DNA from: DATAEE01 sp036258175
GTDB lineage: Bacteria; Acidobacteriota; Vicinamibacteria; Vicinamibacterales; 2-12-FULL-66-21
Direction of reading: 5' to 3'
Length of the DNA: 64,000 bases
NCBI GenBank assembly: GCA_036258175.1
Contig: DATAEE010000279.1
Coordinates: 1 to 64,000 of the forward strand
Shown here: positions 51,858 to 60,617 of the stretch, in pieces
Layout: each line of letters starts with the position of its first letter
Position numbering within the stretch: position 1 is the stretch's first letter
Translations under genes and position numbers: made by a program
Notes under the pieces: generated by a model
The model's database searches: none
What the model saw: the letters and a program-made list of their open reading frames with translations, nothing else
Told to the model about the DNA's origin: nothing

Positions 51858-53814
51858 ACGCGCTAGGCGCAAGGGCTTCTGCGCGGCCCTTGTTCGCCAC
51901 TTCCTCTTTCGCCCGCTCGACGAACCGATCGAGAGGCTGTGGTCCCTCATCTTTCATCCCGTGTCGGCGAACGGCCACCTTACCCTCGGCCGCCTCTCGA
52001 TCCCCCACGACCAGCATGAAGGGAACCTTCTGAAGCTCCGCCTCACGAATCTTCAAGTTTATCTTTTCCTGCCGCTCGTCAACCTCGGTGCGAAGCCCGG
52101 CGGTCTGGAGCCTGGCCGCGACCGACCGCGCGTAGTCGACGTGCCGGTCGGCGATCGGCAACACCACAATCTGCACTGGCGCGATCCACAAGGGAAACGC
52201 GCCCGCGTAGTGCTCGATGAGGAGCGCAATGAACCGCTCGAAGCTGCCAAAGATCGCGCGATGGATCACCACTGGCCGATGCTCGGCGTTGTCGGCCCCG
52301 ATGTACTTCAGCTGAAACTGTTGCGGCAGCTGATAGTCGAGCTGAATCGTGGCGCACTGCCATCGTCGGCCGAGCGCATCGGTGACCGCAAAATCGATCT
52401 TCGGTCCGTAGAACGCGCCGTCCCCCGCGGCGATCGTATAAGGTTGGCCGGCCGCCTCGAGCCCCTTCTTGAGCTCCGCCTCGGCGTAATCCCACGTCGC
52501 CACCGCCCCGAGATACTCTGCGGGCCGCGTGGAAAGCAGCATCTCCGGCGTGAGCTGGAAGTCGTCGTACACACGTCGCACGAGGCGGAGTAGCCGCTCC
52601 ACTTCTTCGCCGATCTGGTCCTCCCGCAGAAAGATGTGCGCGTCGTCCATGATGAACTCGCGCACGCGGGTCAGCCCGCTCAGCACGCCGGATGCCTCCA
52701 TGCGATGGAGGACGCTCTGTTCGTGAATGCGCAGGGGTAGGTCGCGGTAACTCCGGACCTCACTTGCGAACAGCAGCATGTGGCCGGGACAGTTCATGGG
52801 CTTCAGCCCCGACTTCTCCTCCTCGCTCGGCGACTCGATGAGGAACATGTTCTGGCGGTAGTGCGTCCAGTGCCCGGACGTTTCCCACAGCGCCTTGTTG
52901 AAGACGAGCGGCGCGCGGACTTCCACGTAGCCGGCGGGAAACAGGATCGACCGCATGTAGTTGCCGAGCAGGTTCACGAGCGTCGTTCCCTTCGGCAGCC
53001 AGAACGGCTCGCCTGGCGCCCACGGATGAAACCAGAACAGTCCCAGCTCGCGTCCGAGCTTCCGATGGTCGCGCTTCTTCGCTTCCTCGATCCGCTGCAG
53101 GTGGGCCTTGAGCTCCGCGTCCTTGAAAAACGCGGTCCCGTAAATCCGCTGCATGCCCTGGTTCCGCGCGTCCCCCTTCCAGTAGGCGTTGGACGTGTTC
53201 AGCAGCTTGAACGCCTTCAGCCTGCCGGTGGACGGCACGTGCGGGCCGACGCAGAAGTCGATGAAGGTGTCCTTGTCCCCGATGGTGTAGCAGGACACGT
53301 GCGACTGGCCTTCGGTCTTCTCTTGGATCAGCTGGACCTTCAGCGGCTCTCCACGCGACGCGAAAAACGCCTTCGCTTCCTCGCGCGGCCACATCTGCCG
53401 CTCGAAGGGAAGGTCCGCGTCGGCGAGCTCCTTCATCCGGCGTTCGATCGCTTCGAGATCCTCCGGGACGAACGGGCGCTCGACGACGAAATCGTAGAAG
53501 AAGCCCTCGTCGGTCGGAGGACCAATCCCGCACTGCGTGCCTGGAAAGAGCGCCGTCACAGCTGCGGCGAGGAGATGCGCCGTGCTATGGCGGTAGAGCG
53601 ACAGCGCCTCCGGGTCATCGGGGTTGCCGGTGACGATCCGGACCGCCGCGTCGCGCTCGAGCGGGAACGAGAGATCGACCAGGCGGTCGTCGGCCTTCGC
53701 GGCGAGCGCCGCGCGCGCGAGGCCGGCCGAGATCGACGAAGCGATCTCGCCGACCGGCGTCCCCGAAGGCACGCTCCGGGTCGAGCCGTCCGGTAGAGTG
53801 ATCGTCACGTTCAT
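51856..53814 (-). CDS. thrS: Threonine-tRNA ligase
   Basis: The 652-residue enzyme has a TGS domain (MNVTITLPDGSTRSVPSGTPVGEI), the editing domain with HSTAHLLAAAV and the zinc-type SHVSCYTIGDKDTFIDFCVGPHVPSTG, class II motifs (LFWFHPWAPGEPFWLPKGT; MNCPGHMLLF; RVREFIMDDAHIF) and the anticodon-binding C-terminus. The frame extends 24 residues upstream, but ATG 53814 gives the family start. First gene of the translation cluster, just downstream of tRNA-Val. Confidence 0.96.
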   Translation of the reverse strand: MNVTITLPDGSTRSVPSGTPVGEIASSISAGLARAALAAKADDRLVDLSFPLERDAAVRIVTGNPDDPEALSLYRHSTAHLLAAAVTALFPGTQCGIGPPTDEGFFYDFVVERPFVPEDLEAIERRMKELADADLPFERQMWPREEAKAFFASRGEPLKVQLIQEKTEGQSHVSCYTIGDKDTFIDFCVGPHVPSTGRLKAFKLLNTSNAYWKGDARNQGMQRIYGTAFFKDAELKAHLQRIEEAKKRDHRKLGRELGLFWFHPWAPGEPFWLPKGTTLVNLLGNYMRSILFPAGYVEVRAPLVFNKALWETSGHWTHYRQNMFLIESPSEEEKSGLKPMNCPGHMLLFASEVRSYRDLPLRIHEQSVLHRMEASGVLSGLTRVREFIMDDAHIFLREDQIGEEVERLLRLVRRVYDDFQLTPEMLLSTRPAEYLGAVATWDYAEAELKKGLEAAGQPYTIAAGDGAFYGPKIDFAVTDALGRRWQCATIQLDYQLPQQFQLKYIGADNAEHRPVVIHRAIFGSFERFIALLIEHYAGAFPLWIAPVQIVVLPIADRHVDYARSVAARLQTAGLRTEVDERQEKINLKIREAELQKVPFMLVVGDREAAEGKVAVRRHGMKDEGPQPLDRFVERAKEEVANKGRAEALAPSA

Positions 53815-53849
53815 TCGTGATTTTTCGAAGCGCAGGTTTTCAACGAAGC

Positions 53850-53964
53850 CCTTCGACGCGCCCTGAAAGGTGGGTCGAAGCCGCACCTGTCGGCCCTTCG
53901 ACTCGCCGTGGACAGTTCGGCTCGCTCAGGGCCTTCGACTCGGCCGCGCTGCAGCCGAGTCGAA
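53850..53964. repeat. CCTTCGACTCG repeat words with inverse copy
   Basis: Between thrS and tRNA-Val lie GCCCTTCGACTCG (about 53896), GGGCCTTCGACTCGG (about 53928) and the inverse CCGAGTCGAA (about 53955), with GGCTCGCTCAGGG between. This looks like a dispersed intergenic repeat. Confidence 0.6.
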
Positions 53965-54040
53965 TGGTAGGCACGGGTGGACTCGAACCACCGACCTCCT
54001 GCGTGTCAAGCAGGCGCTCTAACCTCTGAGCTACGCGCCT
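53965..54040 (-). tRNA. tRNA-Val (GAC)
   Basis: The 76-base minus-strand sequence folds as a cloverleaf: acceptor AGGCGCG/CGTGCCT, D arm GCTC...GAGC, anticodon arm CCTGC-TTGACAC-GCAGG with anticodon GAC (54007-54005), T arm GGTGG-TTCGAGT-CCACC, discriminator A and an encoded CCA. GAC reads GUC and GUU valine codons. Confidence 0.95.
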
Positions 54041-54261
54041 ATGTCTTGAAAACACTGGCCTTACAGGAACGATCAGTATACCTGCGGGGTTTCGGGGGCG
54101 TCAATGGAAGCGGCGAGGGCGCTGAGGAGGCAGAGCGCGCAGAAAAAGAGCGAGGACGTTGAGACGCCGAGACGCCGAGAAAGCGTTGCGTTTCCTCTGT
54201 GTCTCTGCGTCTCTTCGTCCCCGGTCTTCTCTGTGATCTCTGATCGCTCGGTGAGCTCGAC
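54041..54261. repeat. Intergenic stretch with GAGACGCCGAGA / CTCTGTGTCTCTGCG repeats
   Basis: About 220 bases between tRNA-Val and HU. It holds GAGACGCCGAGACGCCGAGAAAG (near 54160-54182) and the roughly inverse CCTCTGTGTCTCTGCGTCTCTTCG (near 54194-54217). A related GAGGACGCCGAGAAAAC lies at about 59478-59495. No gene is seen. Confidence 0.6.
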
Positions 54262-54534
54262 TCAGTTCACCGCCGACTTCAACGCCTTGCCGGCGCTGAA
54301 GCGGACGACGCGGCGCTTCGGCACCTTGATCTCGGCACCGGTCTGCGGATTGCGCGCGGTGCGCGCCTTGCGGTTCGCAGTCTTGAACGTGCCGAAGCCG
54401 ACAAACGTGATCGGCTGTCCCTTCTTCAGCGTCTTCACGACGCCGTCGAAGAACGAGTCGATGGCAGCGGTCGCGTTCGTCTTGCTGATGCCGGTCTCCT
54501 GCGCGATCTTCGCAACGAGTTCCTGTTTGTTCAT
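54262..54534 (-). CDS. hup: HU-family DNA-binding protein
   Basis: The 90-residue protein MNKQELVAKIAQETGISKTNATAAIDSFFDGVVKTLKKGQPITFVGFGTFKTANRKARTARNPQTGAEIKVPKRRVVRFSAGKALK is a typical HU, the small dimer that bends and compacts DNA. GGAGGG lies five bases before ATG 54534. A strong housekeeping promoter is visible upstream, fitting high expression. Confidence 0.96.
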   Translation of the reverse strand: MNKQELVAKIAQETGISKTNATAAIDSFFDGVVKTLKKGQPITFVGFGTFKTANRKARTARNPQTGAEIKVPKRRVVRFSAGKALKSAVN

Positions 54535-54614
54535 GAATGCCCTCCGCGTGAAGCTGTGTGACCGATGGCGCACCTCGTGCGAGATGCAATGAGGAAAAAA
54601 AATTTCCGGAGAGG

Positions 54615-54643
54615 TTTATACGTGACCGATTCCACCGAGTCAA
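54615..54643 (-). promoter_or_regulatory. Sigma-70 promoter of the HU gene
   Basis: On the minus strand TTGACT (54643-54638), 17 bases, TATAAA (54620-54615). It predicts a leader of about 70 bases containing an A/T-rich stretch and an imperfect hairpin (GCATCTCGCACGAGGTGC). Confidence 0.85.
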
Positions 54644-54650
54644 GAAAAAG

Positions 54651-55829
54651 TCAGGCGGCTTTTCGCACGCCGAGCTTCTCGAGCGCCTTGTCGAGGATCG
54701 GATCGCCCTTCGACGGATCCGGACGCGCGCCGAACTCGACGTCCGGTTCCTCGACGTCGACCGCCGGCTTCAGTCCTTTCTCGTGAATGGCCTCTCCGCC
54801 AGGTGTCAGGTAGGACGCGTGCGTCAGCCAGAGTCCGTGGCCTTCGGGCAAACGCACGAGTTTCTGGATTCCCGCGCGGCCGTGCGTCGGTTCGCCGATC
54901 AGTTCCGCCCGCTTGTTGCCGGCGAGCGCCGCGGCGAACAGTTCGGCGGCGCCGGAGGTCCCGGAATTGACGAGCAGAGCGACCGGCATCGTCAGCGCGC
55001 CGTCTCCGGTCGCGGCCTTGATCTCTTCGCGGGCGCCGTTGCGGGCGGCGCGAATCGCGAGCGTCCCGCTCGGGACGAACCGGCGCGCGAGTTCGATGCC
55101 TGATTCGAGCGGTCCTTCGGCGGTCTGCCTCAAGTCGATGACGAGCTTGGCTGCGCCCTGCTTCGCGAGCGCAGTCGCCGCGGCAGCCACTGCGGAGGCG
55201 GTCGTCGTGGTAAACGCCGGGATCCGAACGTAGCCGACGTCCGAAGCGGCCATGCGCGAGCCGAGCGCCCCGAGATCTTTCGGCAGCGGCTCGCGGACCA
55301 GATCGATGGTGTGCGGCTCCGCGGCATTCCCGCGGATCACGACGATCGACACCTTGGTGCCGGGCGCGCCGGCGAGCAGGCGCGCGCCATCGAAAACCGA
55401 CAGGTCGCGCGTCGCCCGGCCATCGATCATCCGGACGTAGTCTCCGCTGCGCAGGCCCGCGCGATCCGCAGGCGAGCCGTCACGAGCCGCCACGACCCGC
55501 AAGTAGTATTGCCGCGTGAGCGTCAGCCCGATGTCGCCGCCGGGCGGCGTCAGCTTCGCCTCCATCGCGCGCACGTCGGACGGCTCGAGGAACGTACTGT
55601 CGGCGTCGAGGCCATCGGCGAGCCCCTTGAGCGCGCCGGTCATCACTTTGTCGACGTTCACATCCTCGACGTAGTTGTTGAGGATGAGCGACACGACGTC
55701 CTTGAAGACCAGAAGGTGCTGGTAGGAATCCTGCCCGGAGGCGGTGCCACCCATCACGCCGCCGACGACGACGAACGCGAGAATCGGCGTGGAAAGGAGA
55801 AGGACGAGAATTCTGCTTCGGTTGCTCAT
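54651..55829 (-). CDS. S41 (CtpA-like) peptidase homologue lacking the catalytic Ser and Lys
   Basis: The 392-residue protein has an N-terminal membrane anchor (ILVLLLSTPILAFVVVGGVM), a PDZ domain (LRVVAARDGSPADRAGLRSGDYVRMIDG) and the S41 core. In active CtpA the serine lies in a NxGTASASE-like motif and the Lys in TFGKG, 25 residues apart. Here the aligned words are NSGTSGAAE and THGRAG: the Ser position is Gly and the Lys position is Arg, at the same 25-residue spacing. It is probably a scaffold rather than a protease, though the neighbouring Ser in GTS might substitute. ATG 55829 overlaps the EnvC-like stop (ATGA). Confidence 0.88.
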   Translation of the reverse strand: MSNRSRILVLLLSTPILAFVVVGGVMGGTASGQDSYQHLLVFKDVVSLILNNYVEDVNVDKVMTGALKGLADGLDADSTFLEPSDVRAMEAKLTPPGGDIGLTLTRQYYLRVVAARDGSPADRAGLRSGDYVRMIDGRATRDLSVFDGARLLAGAPGTKVSIVVIRGNAAEPHTIDLVREPLPKDLGALGSRMAASDVGYVRIPAFTTTTASAVAAAATALAKQGAAKLVIDLRQTAEGPLESGIELARRFVPSGTLAIRAARNGAREEIKAATGDGALTMPVALLVNSGTSGAAELFAAALAGNKRAELIGEPTHGRAGIQKLVRLPEGHGLWLTHASYLTPGGEAIHEKGLKPAVDVEEPDVEFGARPDPSKGDPILDKALEKLGVRKAA

Positions 55830-56953
55830 CGGCGCTTCAGCCATTGTAAGGGGTCCACGGCCTGGCCGTCGATGCGAAGCTCAAAATAAAGACCTGGGAC
55901 GCCTGCTGGGGTGAGTCCCGTCTCGCCGAGTACCGCCTGGCGCTCGACCGTATCTCCGCGCGCAACCGCAAGCGAGCGCAAATGCCCGTACAACGAAAAA
56001 TCCCCCTCGCCATGTTCGACGATGACGAGGTTGCCGAAGCCGGTGAATGGACCTGCGAACGCGACGCGCCCTTCGTGCACGGCGCGCGCCCGGTCGCCCT
56101 CCGCGACGCCGATGAGAATGCCGTTCCGCTGGATGGCAGTGGAGAAGCGGTTGGTACGGCTGCGTCCGAACGCCGATCGTGCAACGCCCGACGCGGGCCA
56201 GGGCAGATCGCCGCGAAACGGAGCGACCGGCAACATCGCGAGCACAGGCCGATCGGCCGAGAGGCCGCCCACCGACGCCTGCAGCCGCCGCGCGGCCTCT
56301 TGCAGTTCGCCCGTCAGCTGCGCATTGAGATCGCGGCGGGCGTCGATCTCCGCCATCCGCGCAGACTGTGCGGCGACCGCACGATCGAGTGCCGCGCGCG
56401 CCGTTTGCGCCTCCGCGCGCGTTCCGGCGGCCGCTTCGGCGCGCTTCGCAAGCGTGGATTTCGTGTCTGCCAGCGCCGCGAGCGTCCGCGTGTACCTGTC
56501 GACCCGCGCGCGATCCTGTTGCACGATGGCCGAGACCGTCCGGAACGTCCGCCCGACGGACTGCAGATCGTCGACGCTGAGCAGCATCCGCCAGTAACCG
56601 GGCCGCCCCAGCTTGTAGAGATCCACCAGCCGCGACGCGACGATCGGTCGCAAGGTCTTGACGGCTGCCTCGAGGCGCTTCGCCTGGGCCTCGGCCGACG
56701 CCAGCTCCGCTGCCGAGAGCTCCACTTCTGCCTGTGCGCGCGCGACTTCCTCGGCGCGTATCTGGCGATCGAGCTCGAGTTTGCGCAGTTCGGCAATGAG
56801 TGTGCGCGCCTGGGCGGTGAGGGCATCCGCCTCGCGCTGCAGGATCTTCAGCCGTTCCGTCGCGCGGCTGACCTGCGCCTGCGCCGCCGTCTTGCCAGGT
56901 GCCTGACCTTGAAGCGCCGCGGCTAACAGCAGGCTAAAAAAGACTTTTCCCAT
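55826..56953 (-). CDS. EnvC-like murein hydrolase activator with degenerate M23 domain
   Basis: The 375-residue secreted protein has a signal peptide (VFFSLLLAAALQG), long coiled coils (about residues 25-110 and 150-225) and a C-terminal LytM/M23 domain. In the latter only YGHL keeps a zinc-ligand His; the first His/Asp motif reads IQRNGILIGV and the last reads LYFELR instead of LHFE. Like EnvC and NlpD it should not cut peptidoglycan but activate amidases at the division site. Coupled to the S41 homologue downstream. Confidence 0.9.
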   Translation of the reverse strand: MGKVFFSLLLAAALQGQAPGKTAAQAQVSRATERLKILQREADALTAQARTLIAELRKLELDRQIRAEEVARAQAEVELSAAELASAEAQAKRLEAAVKTLRPIVASRLVDLYKLGRPGYWRMLLSVDDLQSVGRTFRTVSAIVQQDRARVDRYTRTLAALADTKSTLAKRAEAAAGTRAEAQTARAALDRAVAAQSARMAEIDARRDLNAQLTGELQEAARRLQASVGGLSADRPVLAMLPVAPFRGDLPWPASGVARSAFGRSRTNRFSTAIQRNGILIGVAEGDRARAVHEGRVAFAGPFTGFGNLVIVEHGEGDFSLYGHLRSLAVARGDTVERQAVLGETGLTPAGVPGLYFELRIDGQAVDPLQWLKRR

Positions 56954-59006
56954 CAATCTCTTTTGGAACCGTCAGCCCGAAGTATTTCAGGACCGTGGGC
57001 GCGATATCGATGATCCGCGCCTCTGACTGACTTATCGGCTTGGTCGATATCAGGACTCCAGCGGTCATCTTGTAGTCGTAGCCGCCGTGGTCGCCGCTCC
57101 ACTTCTTCATGTTGGGATAGACGATCCCCTGCGGCGAGCCGCCCAGCGTGGTCTGCCAGGACACCCGGTAGCCGTCCTCCATGCCCACCTGCAGATCGGC
57201 GGCGTTATGAAGAAACTCCCCGGCGTAGACGTCGTCGCGTTTGTAGACGGCGCGGACGATCGACGAACCGTCTTCCGGGTCCTTCATGGTCAGGAGCGCG
57301 GCGGAGAGCTCGTCGGCGAGCTGCTTGTACTCGGCGCCCGCGCCGACGATTCCCTTCGCCTCACGGCCGCGCAGGTTGAAATAGATCTGCCCGAGGCCCA
57401 TGGCATAGGCCTTCGTGCGGCTCCAGTCGACGTTCTCCCAGAATTCGCCGCCGCCGAACAGATCGTCGAGCTTCTTCTCGCCCGGCACCTGACCTTGCAG
57501 CGCCATATAACCCTGCTGCACGAGCCAGGTATTGAGGTTGACCGCCTTGCGCCACGAGTGGAAGCCGTGGTCCGAAACGATCAGGACGGGGATGCCCGGC
57601 TCGAGCCGCTCGAGCACCTCGGCGATGAACGTGTCGCACTGCCGGTAGATGCGCTCGATCGAATCCCCGAACCGCGCCGCCAGCTTGGCGTCGTACATCG
57701 GATGCTTCGGGTCGGTCAGCCGCCACATCATGTGCTGCACGCGATCGGTGGACTCGATGACGCCGACGAGCAGGTCCCAGTCGCGCGAGTCGAGACGGCT
57801 GAGGATCACCTGCGCGCGGTCTTCGAACGCGCGGTGGAGGTCCTCCATGAACGTCGCTTCGTCCATTCGGCCTTCATTGAGCGGCCATGTCGCTTCCGCC
57901 CATCCAAGCGTGCGATATGGGCCGATGCGCTCGTAGAGTTGTTCCGAGAAGGATGCGGGTGACGAGATCGGGAGCGGCGGCGCGTCAGGTTTCCAGTTGA
58001 CCGGCGAGATATAGAGCTGGAGCTCCGGCCCGGCGGCCATCAAGTACATCTGCGCCATGCCGTGGAGGCGAACGAACAGATTCACGCGGAAGTCGAGGTT
58101 GATCCAGCGGCTCCACTCTCCCTGCTTCAGGCGGATGGATTGGCCGGCGATCTCGATCGTCGCCCCGCGCTCCGGGCCTTCGCGGCCGCTGCGGTTCCAG
58201 CGAATTGTGAATGGAACGCGGACGTCTTCCTTCGCTTCGAGCTCGGCGATCCGCGCACGGTCCGCATCAGTGACACTCTGACCCTTCGCGCGGATCGTCT
58301 GCAGCTCACGGCGCACGATCGGGTTCGGCGGTCCGATGAGCTCGGTCTGCGCGACCGTGTCGTTGAACACCAGCCGTTTGAGGACTCCGCCGAATTCGGT
58401 GTTGCCCTCCTCGTAGCGACTCAGGTCCGTTGCGAAGTAGTAGAACGTCCCCATCGTCCCGCGGATGTCGGGGAGCGGCAGCCCGGCGAGTAGCTCGCCG
58501 TTTGGTACTTCCTCCGGAGGAAAGGTGACCGGAACGGTCAGGATGCTGGATCTGACACCGGCCGTGCCGGCAGTGACCCAAAAGGATGTTCCACCGCGGA
58601 TCGAGATAATCTTCGGCTTCTGAATCGGAATCCAGTCGAGCAGAAACTTTGCCGGTTCCCGGCGAACCATGCCGAGATCGGGCAGGTAAGTCGCGGTATC
58701 CCGGACGAGGAAGTCATAGATGTTGTGTTTGCCGGCGTTGACGCCGGTCGCGAACGACGCCCACGCCGTGGGCGACTCGGGCGAGTGCGTCGTCTCGAGC
58801 GGGTAGAGGCCGCCCTGCTCGATGAGACGCGCGATGTTCGGCAGCTTGCGCTCTGCGACGAAGCGCCGAACCAGATCCGGATCCATCCCGTCGAAGCCGA
58901 GGATTACGAGTTTCTGGCTGAAGACGCCGGGACGGGACGAACCGCACGACGTGGTGAAGCCGACGGCGAGCGCGCACAACAGGACGGGAACTCCGACGAC
59001 CTTCAT
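56934..59006 (-). CDS. Type I phosphodiesterase/nucleotide pyrophosphatase-like lipoprotein
   Basis: The 690-residue protein has a lipoprotein signal (MKVVGVPVLLCALAVGFTTSCGSS with lipobox TTSC) and an alkaline-phosphatase-superfamily fold: LVILGFDGMDPDLV, the nucleophile region HSPESPTAWASFATGVNAGKHNIYDF, LIVSDHGFHSW and SGDHGGYDYKMTAGVLI with the metal-binding Asp/His. These enzymes hydrolyse phosphodiesters or transfer phosphoglycerol groups in the envelope. ATG 59006 is chosen. It is divergent from ruvX with only 30 bases between start codons, and its 3' end overlaps the EnvC-like gene. Confidence 0.88.
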   Translation of the reverse strand: MKVVGVPVLLCALAVGFTTSCGSSRPGVFSQKLVILGFDGMDPDLVRRFVAERKLPNIARLIEQGGLYPLETTHSPESPTAWASFATGVNAGKHNIYDFLVRDTATYLPDLGMVRREPAKFLLDWIPIQKPKIISIRGGTSFWVTAGTAGVRSSILTVPVTFPPEEVPNGELLAGLPLPDIRGTMGTFYYFATDLSRYEEGNTEFGGVLKRLVFNDTVAQTELIGPPNPIVRRELQTIRAKGQSVTDADRARIAELEAKEDVRVPFTIRWNRSGREGPERGATIEIAGQSIRLKQGEWSRWINLDFRVNLFVRLHGMAQMYLMAAGPELQLYISPVNWKPDAPPLPISSPASFSEQLYERIGPYRTLGWAEATWPLNEGRMDEATFMEDLHRAFEDRAQVILSRLDSRDWDLLVGVIESTDRVQHMMWRLTDPKHPMYDAKLAARFGDSIERIYRQCDTFIAEVLERLEPGIPVLIVSDHGFHSWRKAVNLNTWLVQQGYMALQGQVPGEKKLDDLFGGGEFWENVDWSRTKAYAMGLGQIYFNLRGREAKGIVGAGAEYKQLADELSAALLTMKDPEDGSSIVRAVYKRDDVYAGEFLHNAADLQVGMEDGYRVSWQTTLGGSPQGIVYPNMKKWSGDHGGYDYKMTAGVLISTKPISQSEARIIDIAPTVLKYFGLTVPKEIDGKSLF

Positions 59007-59025
59007 CGTGTGAGCTCTGTAAGCG

Positions 59026-59031
59026 ATTATA
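59026..59031. promoter_or_regulatory. -10 box between the phosphodiesterase gene and ruvX
   Basis: ATTATA reads TATAAT on the minus strand, 20 bases before ATG 59006, and ATTATA on the plus strand, five bases before GTG 59037. It can serve the lipoprotein gene and perhaps a leaderless ruvX mRNA; no good -35 box is seen. Confidence 0.5.
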
Positions 59032-59036
59032 CCCAC

Positions 59037-59468
59037 GTGCGAGTCCTTGCCATCGACCCCGGCGCACGGCGTCTCGGGCTGGCGCTGTCAGACGCTAGCG
59101 GCACGCTGGCGACGCCCTGGCAGGTCATCGAAACCGCCGGCTCGCTCGAAGCGGATGTCGAGAGGCTGGCTGCGATCGTCACCGAGTTGAAGGCGGAGGA
59201 CGATGGTCTGAAGACGATCGTGGTCGGACTGCCTCTGCGGCTCGACGGCACGCCGACCGACCAGACGGGACGCGCGCGCGAGCTTGCCGCCCGGCTCGAA
59301 AGCGTCACCGGACTCCAAATCGTGTTACAGGACGAACGATTGACCAGCCGCGAGGCGGAGCAGCGCCTCGCGCTGCGCATGACGGACTGGCGCAGGCGGA
59401 AAGAGAAACTGGATGCCGCGGCCGCGGCAATCATCTTGCAGGATTATCTCGATCGCCGAGGACGCTGA
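59037..59468 (+). CDS. ruvX: Putative Holliday junction resolvase RuvX/YqgF
   Basis: The 143-residue RNase H-like protein has VLAIDPGARRLGLALSD, TIVVGLPLRLDGTPTDQTGRAREL, IVLQDERLTSREAEQRL and LDAAAAAIILQDYLD, with the acidic catalytic residues of YqgF. In other bacteria it is needed for 16S rRNA 5'-end processing. GTG 59037 has no SD. mltG follows, a conserved pairing. Confidence 0.93.
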   Translation: MRVLAIDPGARRLGLALSDASGTLATPWQVIETAGSLEADVERLAAIVTELKAEDDGLKTIVVGLPLRLDGTPTDQTGRARELAARLESVTGLQIVLQDERLTSREAEQRLALRMTDWRRRKEKLDAAAAAIILQDYLDRRGR

Positions 59469-59501
59469 GGGGGCAGAGGACGCCGAGAAAACACACCGCT
59501 G

Positions 59502-60530
59502 ATGCGCCGGCTTTTTAAACTCTTCCTCCTTATCGTCGTCCTCTTCACCGCGGGTGTTGTCTATCTCGCCGTCCGGTTCGGGCAGCCGTACAAGGGCTAC
59601 AACGGCCCTGAGCAGTTCGTCGAGATTCCTCCTGGTGCCCCAATCTCGGTAATTGGTCAGCGCCTGGTCGACGCTGGCGTGATTAGCAGTCGGCCGGCGT
59701 TTCGCTACGCGCTCTGGGTGACGGGGCAGAGCCGGCGGCTGCAGGCGGGGGAGTATCGCTTCGATCGCCCCATGCGGCCGGTTGAAGTGATCCGGAAGAT
59801 CGCGCAGGGCGACGTCTTCCTCCAACCGATCACGTTTCCTGAAGGACTCACGATTCGCGAGATGGCTGCGCTGTTCGAGAAGGCCGGCCTCGGCGAGGCG
59901 TCGGCGTTCATCCGCGCTGCTGGAAAGAAAGATCTCATCGCGCACCTCGATCCGCGTGCATCCGATCTCGAGGGCTACCTCTTTCCGGCGACCTACACGC
60001 TTCCGCGCCGCGCGACGGCTGACCGGCTGATCGAGTTGATGGTCGCCGGCTTCGAGCAGGCATTCGATGAAACGCTGCGCGCTCAAGCGGCCGCGCGCGG
60101 TCTCGACGCGCGTCAGGTCGTCACGCTGGCATCACTCGTCGAAAAGGAAACCGCGAAGGCGGAGGAGCGGCCGCTCGTCGCGGCGGTCTATGCCAACCGG
60201 CTGAAAATCGGCATGGGCCTGCAGTGCGATCCGACCGTCATCTACGCCCTGCAGCGCGCGGGACGGTTTACCGGTAACTTGCGACGCGAAGACCTGCTCT
60301 TCGATTCGCCGTACAACACCTATCGTTACGCCGGCCTGCCGCCCGGGCCGATCGCGTCACCGGGCCGCGCGTCGATCGAGGCATCCGTGCGCCCGGCCGA
60401 TGTGCCCTACATCTATTTCGTCAGTCGCAACGACGGATCGCACGCGTTCGCCGCGACGCTGGCCGAGCACAACGCCAATGTCGAGAAGTGGCAGAGACAG
60501 TACTTCCGTGAGCTCAGGCAGAGACAGTAA
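59502..60530 (+). CDS. mltG: Endolytic murein transglycosylase MltG
   Basis: The 342-residue protein has one N-terminal TM helix (LFKLFLLIVVLFTAGVVYLAV), a LysM-like region (PPGAPISVIGQRLVDAGVI) and the YceG catalytic domain with LASLVEKETAKAEERPLVAAVYANRL (catalytic Glu), LQCDPTVIYAL, YNTYRYAGLPPGPIASPG and YIYFVSRNDGSHAF. It cuts nascent glycan strands in the periplasm. ATG 59502. Confidence 0.95.
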   Translation: MRRLFKLFLLIVVLFTAGVVYLAVRFGQPYKGYNGPEQFVEIPPGAPISVIGQRLVDAGVISSRPAFRYALWVTGQSRRLQAGEYRFDRPMRPVEVIRKIAQGDVFLQPITFPEGLTIREMAALFEKAGLGEASAFIRAAGKKDLIAHLDPRASDLEGYLFPATYTLPRRATADRLIELMVAGFEQAFDETLRAQAAARGLDARQVVTLASLVEKETAKAEERPLVAAVYANRLKIGMGLQCDPTVIYALQRAGRFTGNLRREDLLFDSPYNTYRYAGLPPGPIASPGRASIEASVRPADVPYIYFVSRNDGSHAFAATLAEHNANVEKWQRQYFRELRQRQ

Positions 60531-60617
60531 CTCTGCGGTCAAGCATCAATAGTCAGCAATCGCCAATCGCCAATCAATCGACAATCCCCAATCCACAATC
60601 CACAATTCGCGAATCGC
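60531..60617. repeat. CAATC-type tandem repeats
   Basis: About nine degenerate seven- to eight-base words (CAATCGC, CAATCCC, CAATCCA, CAATTCG) lie in a row between the converging mltG and nadK genes. No gene or clear hairpin. Confidence 0.65.
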
